This document shows positions 1-11,885 of a stretch of 64,000 bases of DNA, one piece after another. The position numbers and the translations under genes are program-made. Below the pieces are notes generated by a model, which was given only the letters and a program-made list of their open reading frames with translations, was not told where the DNA came from and ran no database searches. Location of the stretch: NCBI RefSeq assembly GCF_029784135.1, contig NC_073744.1, positions 65,298,593-65,362,592 of the forward strand, read 5' to 3'. This DNA comes from Toxorhynchites rutilus septentrionalis (taxonomy: Eukaryota; Arthropoda; Insecta; Diptera; Culicidae). Numbering within the stretch: the stretch's first letter is position 1; every line of letters starts with the position of its first letter.

Positions 1-1770
1 TGCATAACAAGGTGTCTTGAGTAGCTTCATATGTTCTAAGAAGAGGTTAATCAAGGAGTATCAAATGGTTTTTGGTTCAACTTCGAAATTTTGAGCGCCG
101 GTTCATTAAACCAATCTTGTTCACTTTGACCGCTTTACCCCTACACGATTTAATCTGGATCTGTTATAACTGGAAATGCTAAGCAGCGTAAAATCAAATA
201 AATAAAAGGGAAAGAAAATCGTTATTTCCGTGAGACCAGCTTCACAAATGTTGACAGTACTGTTTATCCATTGCATCATTTTCATACCGGTTTGATTTGA
301 CCCGTAGTTTTGTATGAACATGGAAATGGTTGTTCTACCTATCTTAGTTGTTTCTCAATGAAGCTCGAATTTCCTGGTAGCGTTAAACTCGCAATTAGTT
401 CTAGTTTCCGAAATCAGTAAGCAATCAATTGCGATTAATTTAGTCGAAGAGTTGTGAATATTTGAATTTGAATTTCGCTAGTCTCATTCATTTCTTCTTA
501 CGCGCTGTATACAGAACGCAATATCTTTCGTTTACACAATTCCTAAATTTATGCTCCAAAACAACTGCCCCCATCGATCCGGGTATACCGTCGCGCAAAC
601 AGGTATCGTGCGGGAATTTTTAGCAACAGATAAACACTTGAAGCGATTGTGAAAATTTTCACACCTGAAAGCGAGTGAAAACGTGAAAATAAAACAATGT
701 ATGCGAATGAAGAGAGACACATAAATATACATGGGTTTCTATTTTGGCTTTCTGGCAACTCATCGGCAGAATCCGATACACACCTCGAAGCGACAATTGA
801 CAGGAGAGAAAGTGATAGATATATGGAGACCGACGCATCATAAATATTATTATTCCCTCGTTTCGCCTTCTTTGAATTTCATCAACCGTGACGTTCGCCG
901 ATGTGTCACCGTCATGGCTTGATTGCCTTCAGTGGGGACTCGTGCCACCAGAAATTGATTTATAAACATTGGATTCGGAGCACACAAGGAGGAAAAATGT
1001 ATACATAATATGGATAGATATCTCGGTACGTGCACGTATGGGATCTTTTCCGGCACGATATTCGCATTGTTGACACTGGGAAAATCTAATTCCCGATTCC
1101 GTACGGTTGCGTCGCGCCACCTACGGCGGCATTCTGGGGAAGCAATTGTATAACTGATACTTCTCGGTTGTTTATTGCCCGGAGGGAAATCCATTTTCCA
1201 TTTTATGGCTCGCACTGTGTATCATTCGGAGGAGAAAAACATCTATCAACCTCATGTAGATGATGAATGCGTCCATTTCTAGGCATTTTGGTGAGCAATG
1301 AAGATCTTTGTTCGTATCGTTGTCTGTAGTCTGACTAATGTGATGTAATTTTGAAAATTTTTATGACAGTTCTTTGTCGAATTGAGACCCCAAACCGCCA
1401 GTATTTTACATTATTAGAAGGAAAACGCCTTGCGTTTACGGCGACCAATTTTGCGAAATTTACCTTGCAACAATATTTCTGATTCTCGAATACACTTCAC
1501 GGTGGAAGCGAAATGAACGGCACGCCATTGAACTACGTTTTACGAGTTAGTGAAGTGTCGAAGATAATAATGAGTTTTCAGACAGGATGAGCACTTTTCA
1601 AATCAAAAATCATTAATGAAAATCTTCTCGTATCAAACTGGTGTTCAATGTGAATGGAAAACTTTGTTTCCTTCATGCGGTATAATAATTTCATACAAAA
1701 ATTTCATCTGAAGATAATTTGTTATTATAATGATAAGTTTTTTTGACAACTCTACACGAGCTGATGATTG
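1..1770. other. Gene-free stretch
   Basis: No coding region, RNA gene or clear repeat could be recognised on either strand. The open frames here are short, lack family signatures and look like chance. Composition is AT-rich like the other intergenic parts of the window. Confidence 0.5.
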
Positions 1771-2105
1771 CGCCGGTTAGTGACCATTCTATCCTGGATT
1801 CCTCGAGTCAAGAAGACGCACCACGCTAGATATGGGGTACATACTAGGGGGGCGTTGTTGATTAATGGTCAGCTGCATCCCAATAGGAAGTATCCCGTGT
1901 CGGGCACACGTACAGAGCATTGGAGACAGCAACATCCCAATTACGAGAACACTTGTAATACTAACCTCGAGCCGACCGCGAGTAATCGGTTACATATTAC
2001 TAACATAGATAATAAGAAAAACTGTCAAAATATCGAACTCCGGCCCCGTCAGGCTGACGCCATATGAGCCTTGATAAAAATATATATTTTGGGAAAAAAA
2101 AATGA
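1771..2105 (+). mobile_element. 3' tail fragment of an I-like LINE
   Basis: Around 1971-2025 the sequence closely matches the 3' untranslated tail of the I-like LINE copies at 5190-6152 and 26916-28056: a CTCGAG(C/T)CGACCGCGAGTAATCGG block followed by an A-rich stretch. The segment ends in an A run at about 2093-2102, as expected of a LINE 3' end. No RNase H or RT coding is left. The exact 5' boundary is not visible, and a related but different LINE subfamily is possible. Confidence 0.5.
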
Positions 2106-2234
2106 TTAGTTTTAGTGGGAAATTAATCCAGATGCCGTCACCGTACCGTTGTCATCGCGGATACGTTTCATTCCGTTTCCACCGTGAAGTATATCCGAAG
2201 TGTATTCGAGCATCAGGCCCGTTGTGTCCCTATG

Positions 2235-2470
2235 GATTTTTGACGTAGGACTACATCTTTCATTTCTGTACCGGTTTCGAAAACGAGAGAGTGACACTTG
2301 GAGCGCAAGGTTTTGAAGGGTTATACCTCTTGGCCGGCTAAACGAAGTGATATGATAATCATTTCAAAACTAAATGGACAAAATGTCCAAGAGTTATATG
2401 ATTGGTTATTATTGACTCGAAAAATTGTTTCAATAGCTTCAAAATAGCTTTGAAAACAGCCCGACTGAAC
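2235..2470 (-). repeat. Dispersed repeat, inverted relative to 21840-22085
   Basis: Read on the minus strand this segment aligns with 21840-22085 for over 200 bases, including the blocks around TTTCGAAAACGAGAGAGTG and the GACGTAGGACTACATC terminus. No ORF of its own is evident. It is likely a non-autonomous element fragment; the terminal palindromic motif is shared with several other repeats here. Confidence 0.6.
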
Positions 2471-2815
2471 GAAGCCATATTGTTTGGTGAAAACAGAAGT
2501 TCTATTATCGAATGCTCACGGATGCCGCTATTGACCGATGGATCCAATTGTAGGGGCTTGGGTAGGGGGTATTATTCGCGCTGGGTATTTCTGATGAGGA
2601 ATCGATTCCTACTTTGAGCGTTGATAATTCTTTTCTGGCTAAACGTCACTTTATTCAAAAGATGAAACGTCTAAGAGTTCAATGCTTGTTACTTATTGAT
2701 TGTTAAGCCAACGCTAGTCCTACGTCCACCTTGTGGTTATATCAAAGATATAACCCACTTCTAGTTTTTATATTTAGGGAGATGTCATAGAAAAATGTCA
2801 TATATTTAAAAAAAA

Positions 2816-4879
2816 GTCACAGGAGGGTTGTGTCCGAGACACGACCGCATAGTTGACGTAGGATTCCATTAGGCTATCTGCTGATTTTGGATATGTTTGA
2901 AGAAATACATCGTTTAACTCTTTGATAATGATTTGGTGGCCCTGAAAAGGACCGTTTTGTTGAGTTGTTGGGAACTGTTTGTTCACCCCACCAGTGTTTG
3001 CCGAGTGATGATGACAGAAGGATGGTAAACAGTCGTTGGATGGTGCGTATCAGATAAAAGATACTGAAGTGAAACGAGATATGATGAAAAACGCCCTCTG
3101 TGATCCTAGACGACATGCCTTCTGGATTATGTATAGATGAAATAAAGAAAAAAAATACTCACCAATGTAATATAAGATAATTACCAATACCGAATACAAT
3201 TATCAATTTTTCTCATCAGTAAAAACATGTTACTTTAGTATAGAGAAAACATATTTGAAATGGAGAAGGTAAATTTATTTTATAATTTTTACTTTCTGTG
3301 TGTTTATTCAACCAAATGCGGATTTTAATTGAACTAACAAAAACTAATACTAAATATAGAGCATATGGGAAATCACTTTTTGTACTATTTCTACACTTTT
3401 CCAATTTTTCTTGCCGCATAAACTTTCCTTGGGTGAAAATGAACTAAATAAAACAGACAGTCTCAACCAAACGACCCGTTCTCTAGCGGGAACACACCTT
3501 GGTTTTTTTTAATGAAAATTGAAAAAAATCGTTTCATATTTCAAGTCATTTTCAACACAACTGCTACCATATACAATTTTACACTTGCACTTGTGCTAAA
3601 TTTTTCACAATACACAACGGTCATTGATATGAAATTTCACGAAGCAACGAACATTAAAGTTCCAAATTTTTAAATTTTATTTGCTAGAATTGTAGCATAC
3701 AACTTCAATGCAATTCCTCGCTAAAACCATCGCGACCCAATTCCGTATTCCTAAAATCCCAATAAAGGAAAACCACTTTTCCGCATACCACATTAACATC
3801 CGTGTCTAAGACTTTTCCGCTTTCTTCTCTAGCAACTCTCATCATAACACAGGTAAGCTAAACGCTTCCGCCTGTGTAAAAATAATAAAGGAATTTCCGT
3901 AAAATAACCCTCATGGAAATTCCGCTAACGACCTTCAAACTAACAAATAAATAACCCCGGCTGAACGCTAATTATTATGCGCCAGCTGTCCCAACATTTC
4001 CCATTATGCGACCTTCAATAAAATAACAACAATAAACGTAAACACCCCGCTCGACGCTTGTCGTAAAAAGAAAACAGAAAAATCGAAAACAAGTAAACAA
4101 TAAACCTCACGTGTAGGAAATTATGTAACCGCTTTAGGCTAGCTCGTAAGATAGTTAGTAAGAAATAATACAGTTCAGTTCAAACCTTACAAGAGTAACA
4201 TCGTTATTCCCTTAATCCGAAATCCCTAGTTTGTTGGGCAAACGGGTTGATCTGATCGAGTGAGTGCCAAAAGTAAGAAAGGACAATAACATAATTAATC
4301 GTATCACTCACCTTACTTGCAATATAAAAATACCCCCGACTTGTATATATTTGCAATGCCGATTTCCCCCGGGCACCTTGGTTTTGATATTTCTGTTAGG
4401 GAATATATTTCGGTAGGAACAAAAGCTGCCCCTTCTTTTATGTATTTGCAAAGCCGTTTTCCCACAGTCAGTTTGATTTTGATGTCTCTGTTAGGGAACA
4501 CTTTTCGATGGGAACAAAAGCTCCCCCTACCTTCATGCATTTGCAATGTCGATTTCCCCCAGGCAGCTTGGTTTTGATGTCTCTGTTAGGGACCCGCCAC
4601 ATGTGTCGTCAATTTCAACCAATCAGAAGTGGGTATTTCCGTTAGGATAGGGATTGATATTTTTCAATTGTTCGATAGTTAGTTTCATGACATATATTAT
4701 TTTCTTCAATATAAAAAAATGTTATGAAGTACCGAAATCGATTGACGCAAAAATTTCATCAATCCATCATGAAATGACTGAGCAATAAGCGTTTGAAATT
4801 GGACAATTTTCACGATGTGCTCGATTTTAGATTTTCAATTTGTACCCCAATATGTTCCCGAAAGACGTAATCCTACGTC
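2816..4879 (+). repeat. Palindrome-ended dispersed repeat, copy 1
   Basis: A 2.06-kb repeat starting GTCACAGGAGGGTTGTGTCC and ending GACGTAATCCTACGTC, flanked by A runs on both sides (about eight on the left, four on the right). It is collinear with copy 2 at 55454-58563 once two insertions are removed from copy 2. Copy 1 also has about 600 extra bases at 3690-4290, so one copy has gained or lost that part. No transposase-like protein is seen; a 62-residue minus-strand frame (2798-2986) is open but unrecognised. Likely a non-autonomous element; the class is unknown. Confidence 0.7.
4346..4625 (+). repeat. Three tandem ~95-bp units inside the palindrome-ended repeat
   Basis: The phrase TTTGCAATGCCGATTTCCCC recurs with period about 95 (the TTGCA cores start at 4351, 4446 and 4541), each followed by a variant of TTGGTTTTGATGTCTCTGTTAGGGA. 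Copy 2 at 56836-57000 has only two such units, so unit number varies between copies. Confidence 0.7.
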
Positions 4880-5169
4880 AAAACTATGAGATAGAGCCCA
4901 TATTTTAACATAAAATGTTTGTATCATCACCACCATCCATGATGACGACATTGAGCTTCGTGTTACGAGTTTGAGAAGCAACAAAACAATAGTGTATTTT
5001 CAGGTGGAATAAACACTGTATTAAAATAGAAATTATGAATGAAAATTGAATTTTCTGTATATATATATATCTGTATCAATAGTAGCATCGCAAATTGTGA
5101 AAATATAATGTGTTTGATGATGTATTGTGATAGATATGTAGTAATATTTCCTGTCGGTTGAAGCAAATA

Positions 5170-6152
5170 TCTCTGCAAACAATCGAAAAATAGAATCTGG
5201 GTTCATGAGTCCATATCATGAATTCATCTCCATGCAGGTTGATCCTTCTTCGTATATTCCCAACCGTGTTTGTTTTCCTGACTACATCAATTCCTCTGTG
5301 CATTTTGATCTGTCCATGAAGCAGGATATCCATGGAACATCAGATTATCTTCGATCGAGGATCGTTCCAACGATCTTCGATGCAAAGTATGGGGATATCA
5401 ATTGTGATAATATGTACTTTACTGATGGGTCCTCTATGAATGATTCCACAGGATTTGGAGTGTTCAACAAATTTTTTAGCACCTCCCACAGTCTTCAGAA
5501 TCCTTGCTCAGTGTATATTGCTGAATTGGCAGCGATACACTGGGCGCTGGACAGCGTCGCCTCACGACCTGTTGAACACTATTACATTGTAACGGATAGT
5601 CTTAGCTCTGTCGAAGCTATCCGTTCAGTGAGGCCGGAAAAGCACTCGAATTTAGAAGACACCCTTCGGGCCCGAGGAAGGCAGCCCATGGTGCCGGTGA
5701 GAGACGTGTTGGCTCGGTTAGACCTTGATTACATGTCCCAAATATATGTATTCCTTAAAGCTATCGATCTTCGTGTGTGATTGTCCTTATACCCTTAGTT
5801 TTTCCTTTTCCTTTTTCTTTGTGAGAGATCAGATCCCTTCTTAAGAATAAGATGAAATGTAAATACATATTAGATATAAGATAGGTTTAAGAATTGAGTG
5901 TGATGAGTGTGATTGAGTGTGTGAGTGTGATCATTGTCAATATATCCTCATATCCCCTCCTTTTCCTGAAGAAAATATGTCACCCTTCTAAACTCGAGTC
6001 GACCGCGAGTAATCGGTTTCCTATATTATTAACATTAGAATTAAGGAAAAATGTATATATACTAGTAACAATACAGTAAGGAGTTCGGCTCCTTTAAACC
6101 TATGTAACTGAGCCTGTAAAAATAAACGATTTGAATAAAAAAAAAAAAAAAT
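5170..6152 (+). mobile_element. 5'-truncated, internally deleted I-like LINE
   Basis: The 3' end of a non-LTR retrotransposon: end of ORF2 (see 5205-5780), a 3' untranslated region of about 350 bases and an A run at 6138-6151. It is the same family as 26916-28056 and the minus-strand copy 49718-51808. Compared with 26916-28056 it lacks 483 bases (those matching 27058-27540). The 5' boundary near 5170-5190 is approximate. Confidence 0.8.
5205..5780 (+). pseudogene. LINE ORF2 C-terminal remnant with RNase H domain, in-frame deletion
   Basis: A 191-residue open frame covering the end of a LINE ORF2. RNase H acidic motifs are visible: YFTDGSS, then ELAAIHWAL and TDSLSSVEAI. The last acidic block (NERTDSLAK in the sibling copy) and the Cys/His-rich tail CVCGQGYH are missing. 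The protein jumps from EKHS to NLEDTL. The missing 483 bases are exactly 161 codons, so the frame stays open although the enzyme core is broken. The breakpoint shows a 3-base TCG overlap. There is no RT domain, so this is a dead fragment rather than a gene. Confidence 0.8.
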
Positions 6153-8850
6153 CGAAAAATGGCGTAATAGTAGCTTAAATAAAAATATTTCCTCTCTAAT
6201 TTTTCATTGCCCGTTCAATGATCGCTGTGTTTGATTCGTGTATCAACCAACTCCACACACAAACTATAAACAATTTTGCTTCTATAATACGCCTGAGGAG
6301 GGAGCTTCCATATTAACACTGGCAAACAATACACAATGCAAAAGTCTGTGTCAGCGAATATCGGCACAATGGATAAATTACACTGTTTATCTTTTTCTTA
6401 CTAAAGCACAGTGAATGCGAATTTCGAAAGAGCCGTCGTAAAAATCCGTTTTGCTTGGATAGTTCATATTTTAGGGATTTAAAGGATCTAAAAGAATTTA
6501 CGAAATGTTTCGACGAAGGATTACGTTTTCGGTTTACATATAGGAAGCATATGAACCTAAATATAGGTAGGGTCTCGAAAATTGACCAATTTGAGCGCTT
6601 TTCGCTTAGATAGTTCATGTTGCTCTTGCACTCCCCAAACGCTATTGCAATAAAATTGTAAAATTTTGAATCGGTCTTGTCCGTGTTAGTAAAACGCATT
6701 TCGGTCTACACATTTATAGTTATCTTTCATACAGCCTAAAGTGAACAAATGAGATTAACTAAATTAAAGGAATAAAAGGAATTATTGAAGCTCAAACCAT
6801 TGAAAATGCTCGTTCGAAACAAGATGGCTTTCACTGTAATTCGACGTTAAATGTAATCTAGAAAGGTTCAACCACGACCGAAACCGAAGAGCGAAACAAA
6901 CTTCGAATGTTTTATCGACTCGATGACCGATATTTGGATATTTCTTGTTCAACGTTTTGCACTTTATTATTTTGTTGAACAAAATTCAATGCAACGCTCA
7001 AATTCGTTGATAAATACCTCAGCACAGAATAATACATAAAATATAAGGTATCAGGAAGACATTGGAGATTCTGAATTGGATCTGAAAAAGCCACAAACTA
7101 TCTACGTAGGTGTAGAAGCTGGACGAGAGTGGAAATATAAATTTAAATTATAATGTACATGATTAATTTATTTCGGAAGGCAAAATTCTATCAGAACCTG
7201 TCCGTATCCTATAAATTTGACTTCATAGCAACATTATCATCCATTTTAAAGGGCCCGAGTTTATGAATTGTTATCTTATTATACTACTTTTGATTCATTA
7301 CAAGCTTACATTTTTGTGTATACCCTAAATTAATTATAGTTATGTTGTTTACGTAACGCAACATGGTAGATAAATATCAAAAAAGTAACATCAAGAATCA
7401 TACCAAGTTATTTGGCTGCCTGTACGTACATGGTCGACTATGACTGAACCAAATGAAGCATTTTTTAAGAGTTGGTTCACTCTGACTGAATAATTTCGAA
7501 ATATTACTCAATCAATTAACAGTTGTGAGTTAAAGTGTGCCATTCTGCTATGAAAATTAGAGCGAGAAGGATTCTGAGTTTGGAACTGCATACACATTTG
7601 TTTGCTTTCAGTATAATAGTCTCTGCCATCTACTGTTGGCATGAATATGATTGCACGGCAAACATGTTAAGCATAAACATCCCATTTTCAATCATCTTAG
7701 ACAGTATTCGTCAATAGAATCGTCAAATTTGAATTCATCGACATCGCTACAGCCTGAATCGCACTCTAAAATAGTACATTTTGCGATCATTCACACTGAG
7801 GACCAGCATTTTTCTAACTAGCATTTTTTAAACTAACGGGTTCAAGCACATTTCGACAAGGTACCTTTTAGCTTCAAAAAATGTTTTGTTGGTTTGAATT
7901 CGGCGCTTGTATATTGTTTAAATTCAATATACAAATAATTGATACATGGTCCGCTCTGACTGCATACTATGAGGGATTTTCGTTGATCAATCGTAACAAT
8001 TTTGATCCGTTATTCCTGCTGTATGCGTGATTTTACAAATCTGATAAATGTGGTATGTAGCTTACATAATACTTAACCAAATGTAATCAATTACTCGAAA
8101 TTTTAAATTTGGCGACTTGGTCCGCTCTGACTTAACACCGACCAAATGTATGGGAAAATTGGAATGCTTCCAGTTTTCATTAATTTACACCGTTTGGGGA
8201 TTAGGAAATTGTACATACAGCGTATTAAGAAAATCTTAGAGAATTTCCGATTCTATTGGTATGCAAACCATCAGTGTTCGTTCGTAGTAAAACTAGTTAT
8301 TAACGTTCACTTTATATCATAAAATCGTCATTTGTTTTCTGATTTGGCACGCTGAAAGATGTAGTACTACGTCAAAACAGGTTATCGGAATTTCTTCGCT
8401 AACATGCCAACAATGGAGCGATTCTGCCTTCGCTCACACATGACAGATGCTCATGTGTCAACAACAGCCGCATTGTACCGGCTGATTTGCGACACCTTCT
8501 TTGTTTATGGCTCAGTTCTTTGTGCGATCGAATTTCCAAATTGAAAGCTTCCAAAGGAGGATACCTCCCAATTATATTCCTCATGTATTCACAAGCGTTG
8601 AAAGCGACCACATAAGACGATTTGAGCCTATGCTGCTCTGTTGTCGGGTACACAAAAGAAAACACGCATTAGCCTCAGCTGGAATCAATGCCATGGAGCA
8701 GATATTATTCAGTTTGGCCTAATTTCCAATCGAAGTAAATAATCCCCCTATCTCCCTGGAAATCGTCGTCATCTGAAGCGATCCACCTGCCACCGGGTAA
8801 ATACGACTTCCCAGGTATTAGGTCACCGCAGTGCGATAACGATACTCACG
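6153..8850. other. Gene-free stretch
   Basis: No gene recognised. The minus-strand frames at 6313-6699 and 6782-7094 have no family signature. A short phrase close to TGGTCCGCTCTGACTG recurs near 7429, 7472, 7948 and 8119. A copy of the palindromic motif (GATGTAGTACTACGTC) is at 8358-8373, probably the edge of an otherwise unrecognised repeat. Confidence 0.45.
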
Positions 8851-8852
8851 CC

Positions 8853-9090
8853 TTTGATCCCCTCCAGTGGACCGTGGGAGAAGAGATGAAATGTGAAGTG
8901 TGTTGGAAGCTGGAGAGTCCTCTTCTTCGAAATCCAGTGGGAGTTTAGCACGCTTCGATACCTCGGTTGCCGGGGATATTTTGGGCACGCTTGAGCTCGT
9001 CGAAAGCGCTCAGTCAGGCGATGTTTCCGCGGATGAGTTTTCGCTCAGCGGTGGGGATCGATTTGCGATTATTTTTATCCGCCCGATGCG
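8853..9090 (-). pseudogene. Candidate minus-strand exon or decayed exon
   Basis: On the minus strand a frame starting MRIGRIKIIANRSPPLSE runs to position 8853 with a single TGA and then meets GGC|GTGAGT, a consensus 5' splice site. The peptide after the TGA is acidic, Ser/Pro-rich and protein-like (KLPLDFEEEDSPAS). The region is clearly GC-richer than its flanks. The plus strand of the same segment is also open (8900-9322), so the coding strand is not certain. No family is recognised. It could be a decayed exon, a real exon with a sequence error, or GC-rich chance. Confidence 0.25.
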
Positions 9091-9606
9091 CATTGGGTGT
9101 TTTCCGTGGCGACATTTGTCGCATCGCAGACTAACGAGACCGGGTAGAAATGATGCATCCATTTATTTTGCTTGGGAATTTGTTGTGAATATTCCGGCGT
9201 TGAATGGGCACCTATATTTGAAACACATACACTTTTATTTCACATTTCAAAATTGGCACAACCATTTTGTAAAAACCATCACGTCACGCAGTCTATCACC
9301 AAAAACTCGTTCCAAATTGTAGAGACACATATTTCAGTTGAACCGGAGCGTTGGGTTACATCACGGCAGCCTCCCAGACACGATGATTGCGTCTTTCCAG
9401 TGCACGCCTGCGAATGATTCCATTATGCAAATCAGAAACAATCCAATTTACATATTTGCACACCTGACCTGCTGGTGTTCTAGTTTCTCTTGGACTCAAC
9501 CAAAATGCTGAGGTGAATAGATAAGGACATATTTAACGACGGCGTACTCAGCAATGTGACGAAACGAAGTCTATCTGTTAATCTGGAAATTGAAAAATGC
9601 CGGACA

Positions 9607-9655
9607 GATCAACCTGCATGGAGATGAATTCATGATATGAACTCATGAATCCGGA
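9607..9655 (-). mobile_element. Short I-like LINE shard
   Basis: About 48 bases match, on the minus strand, the stretch of the I-like LINE that precedes the RNase H domain (CATGAATTCATCTCCATGCAGG in 5210-5240). Both sides are unrelated to the LINE. It is too short to code. Confidence 0.6.
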
Positions 9656-9884
9656 GTGAAAATTTATTGTAGATTTTATTTATATATTTTTTTTAATGAA
9701 TACTTTATCTGACGAAGTTTTTTTAACGGATTATATGTGGAATTTGTTTTTTTTTCAATATTATTTGTATTTTTAATTTGTATTTATCAGTATTATGTCT
9801 GTCATGATCTTAGTGATAATGGACTATTTTTATTTTTCATTTTGTTGTTTTCTTATGTATTAGTTTAAAAATAAAATAAAAGTA

Positions 9885-10286
9885 TTCTACATAAGTTTGA
9901 GCCTCGCGCGCGTCTCACAGATATAAAGGATATAAAATAAAAGTTTTTGTGAGAGCCGGTCTAGGATTTTTCCGTAATGGAAAATTTCTCGACTTTTCTG
10001 GATGGAGATAGTCATTGTCTGTCCAAAACTAGGCTGGCGGTTGGACTCGTGCTCTGGTGGACCAATTGGCTGCAAGGGCCTCGTCGGGACCGTATCGGCT
10101 CAGTGGAGGATGAGACTGAGTATTGGCTTCTCTTTTGATAATGTAATAAAATAACATTTTTTGATTTTATATCTGTAGGTAAAATCAGTTCGTTTTTTTT
10201 TGGTAAACTGATTTCAAAGCTAAGAAAAAAGTTAATATCTTCTAGATAACTCGTCTTGCTCAATTCTGTAGGGGAAGGTGGCGGGA
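9885..10286 (-). repeat. Dispersed repeat abutting a (GAT)n tract, copy 1
   Basis: Minus-strand reading aligns with 59370-59705 over about 330 bases, including CGGTCCCGAC(A/G)AGGCCCTTGCAG and the phrase TTCCCCTACA followed by TTGAGC(A)AGACGAG. In both copies the 5' side is a (GAT)n tract. A shorter match lies at 31675-31745. No ORF or TIR was found; a SINE-like element that starts in a simple repeat is one possibility. Confidence 0.6.
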
Positions 10287-10310
10287 CCATCATCATCATC
10301 ATCATCATCC
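10287..10310. repeat. (ATC)n microsatellite
   Basis: Seven to eight ATC triplets, located exactly between a LINE RT remnant and the dispersed repeat to its left. Confidence 0.9.
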
Positions 10311-11205
10311 CTAGCCCAATGGCCCAGGTTGAAAAATTGTTCAAAGTATCTTCTTGCAGGTCGGATTCCTTTGATCCTACGACAGACACCACTCCATCGT
10401 CTGCAAGTTGTCTTAGGATGCAATTTTGTGTAAGGCAATTGTCAATGTCGCTTACAAGAAGTCGTACAAAAGGGGGCCTAAACAGGAGCCCTGAAGGAGA
10501 CCCATGTAAGAGACCGACTCACTGCCGAATCTCCGAGAGAAAAATTCAAATGTTTCTCACAAAGCAAGTTGTATAACATATTATTCAACAGAGGCGGTAG
10601 ACCCCGAGAGTGTAATTTGTCTGACAAAACCTCTATTGAAACAGAATCAAAGGCCCCCTTTATGTCCAAGAATACTGAAGCCATTTGTTTTTTTTCGGCG
10701 TAAGCCATTTGAATTTCTGAAGAAAGCTACGCAAGACAATCATTCGTCCCCTTGTCCCTGCGGAACCCATATTGTGTATCTGAGAGTAAGCCATTCGTTT
10801 CAACGATCAAGGCGAAACAAGATCATTTTCTCCAACAATTTCCGTATACAAGACAGCATTGCTATTGGGCGGTACGAATTAAAGTCGGACGCGGGTTTTC
10901 CGGGTTTTTGAATAGCTATAATTCGCACTGTCTCCAATCATCTGGAACGATATTATGCTCCAGAAACCGATTGAATAAATTCAACAAACGATGTTTCGCC
11001 ACATCAGGGAGGTTTTTCAACAAGTTGAACTTAATTCTATCCGTTCCTGGAGCCGAATTGTTACAAGAAAGGAGAGCAAGAGAGAATTCTACCGTCGAAA
11101 ACTCGGAATCAAGATCGCCTACCTTGTGCTATATCTCGAACATTTTTTTGCACAGGAGCGGAATCAGGAGTATTCAATTGCTGTGTGATTTTTTTCATTT
11201 TTCCA
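10311..11205 (-). pseudogene. I-like LINE reverse transcriptase remnant
   Basis: In shifting minus-strand frames the RT palm can be followed: the block around SAPG..RIKFNLLKNL near 11040, SDFNSYRPIA-like text, YGFR-type text near 10790, motif A as VFLDIKGAFDSV near 10640-10680, and motif C as LADDG near 10385. Several frameshifts and stops separate these blocks. The sequence is the same family as the RT part of the split LINE at 51830-52870. The fragment ends abruptly at the (ATC)n tract, and its upstream end meets the TIR element at 11212. Confidence 0.75.
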
Positions 11206-11211
11206 AAGGGC

Positions 11212-11885
11212 ACCGTTCTGAATCATATTTCGGACGCTTAAGGCATATGATACAGAAAACGGATCTAAACTTTATACACAGGTATTATTTGGTTGATATT
11301 TTAAATAAATTAGTTCAATATGCTTTTAAGCTTTCTACTTTGGTACCTTTGGTTTGACTGAAAACATAAAAAATCATCGAATAAAATGCTTTTCAATGAA
11401 GCGAATAAGAATCAAACTTCGGACACTAAATCAAATTTCGAACAGATTGATTTCAAATTTCAGACACTTTATTTTGTAATTTTTTGGACGAAAATTACAT
11501 TACACTGGATTATACTTTATAGTCAACTGCGAAACACTTACCAAGCAATTACAGTAAACTGTTAACAATGATGATAAATGATGAAACACGGGAGAAATTT
11601 AAATATTTATAAACGGGTAAATTCTACGTGCTCACGCTAAGGAAACGTCAAACACAAACGATAATGAGTAGTGTTGTAAGATTTCTGCCGATTATGTTAT
11701 AATTCAAATGTAGTTCTCATGTGAAATGATAGTGAAACCAAGGGATTACTCTAAAGAAGCAATTGTGATAATAATGAGATAGTTATATCATCAGTGCATT
11801 AAGCATTTCAATATATTAGAACAAGGTGTCCGAAATATGATGTTATCTGAAATATGATGTTGTCCGAAATATGATTCAGAACGGT
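11212..11885. mobile_element. Short TIR element with 24-bp perfect inverted termini
   Basis: The left end ACCGTTCTGAATCATATTTC(GGAC) is repeated exactly in reverse complement at 11862-11885. The 674-bp interior is AT-rich and has no coding potential; variants of the TTTCGGACA terminal phrase recur inside near both ends. No clear TSD is visible (flanks GGGC and AGTC). Likely a MITE; superfamily unknown. Confidence 0.65.

Noticed and set aside
5205..5780. 191-codon frame as a host gene
   Set aside because: It is the end of a LINE ORF2 with an in-frame deletion; RNase H motifs and the LINE 3' tail identify it.
8900..9322. Plus-strand 140-codon frame with Ser/Gly-rich start
   Set aside because: Only the first 55 codons look protein-like, and these overlap the minus-strand exon-like frame, which has a splice donor; neither strand is proven.
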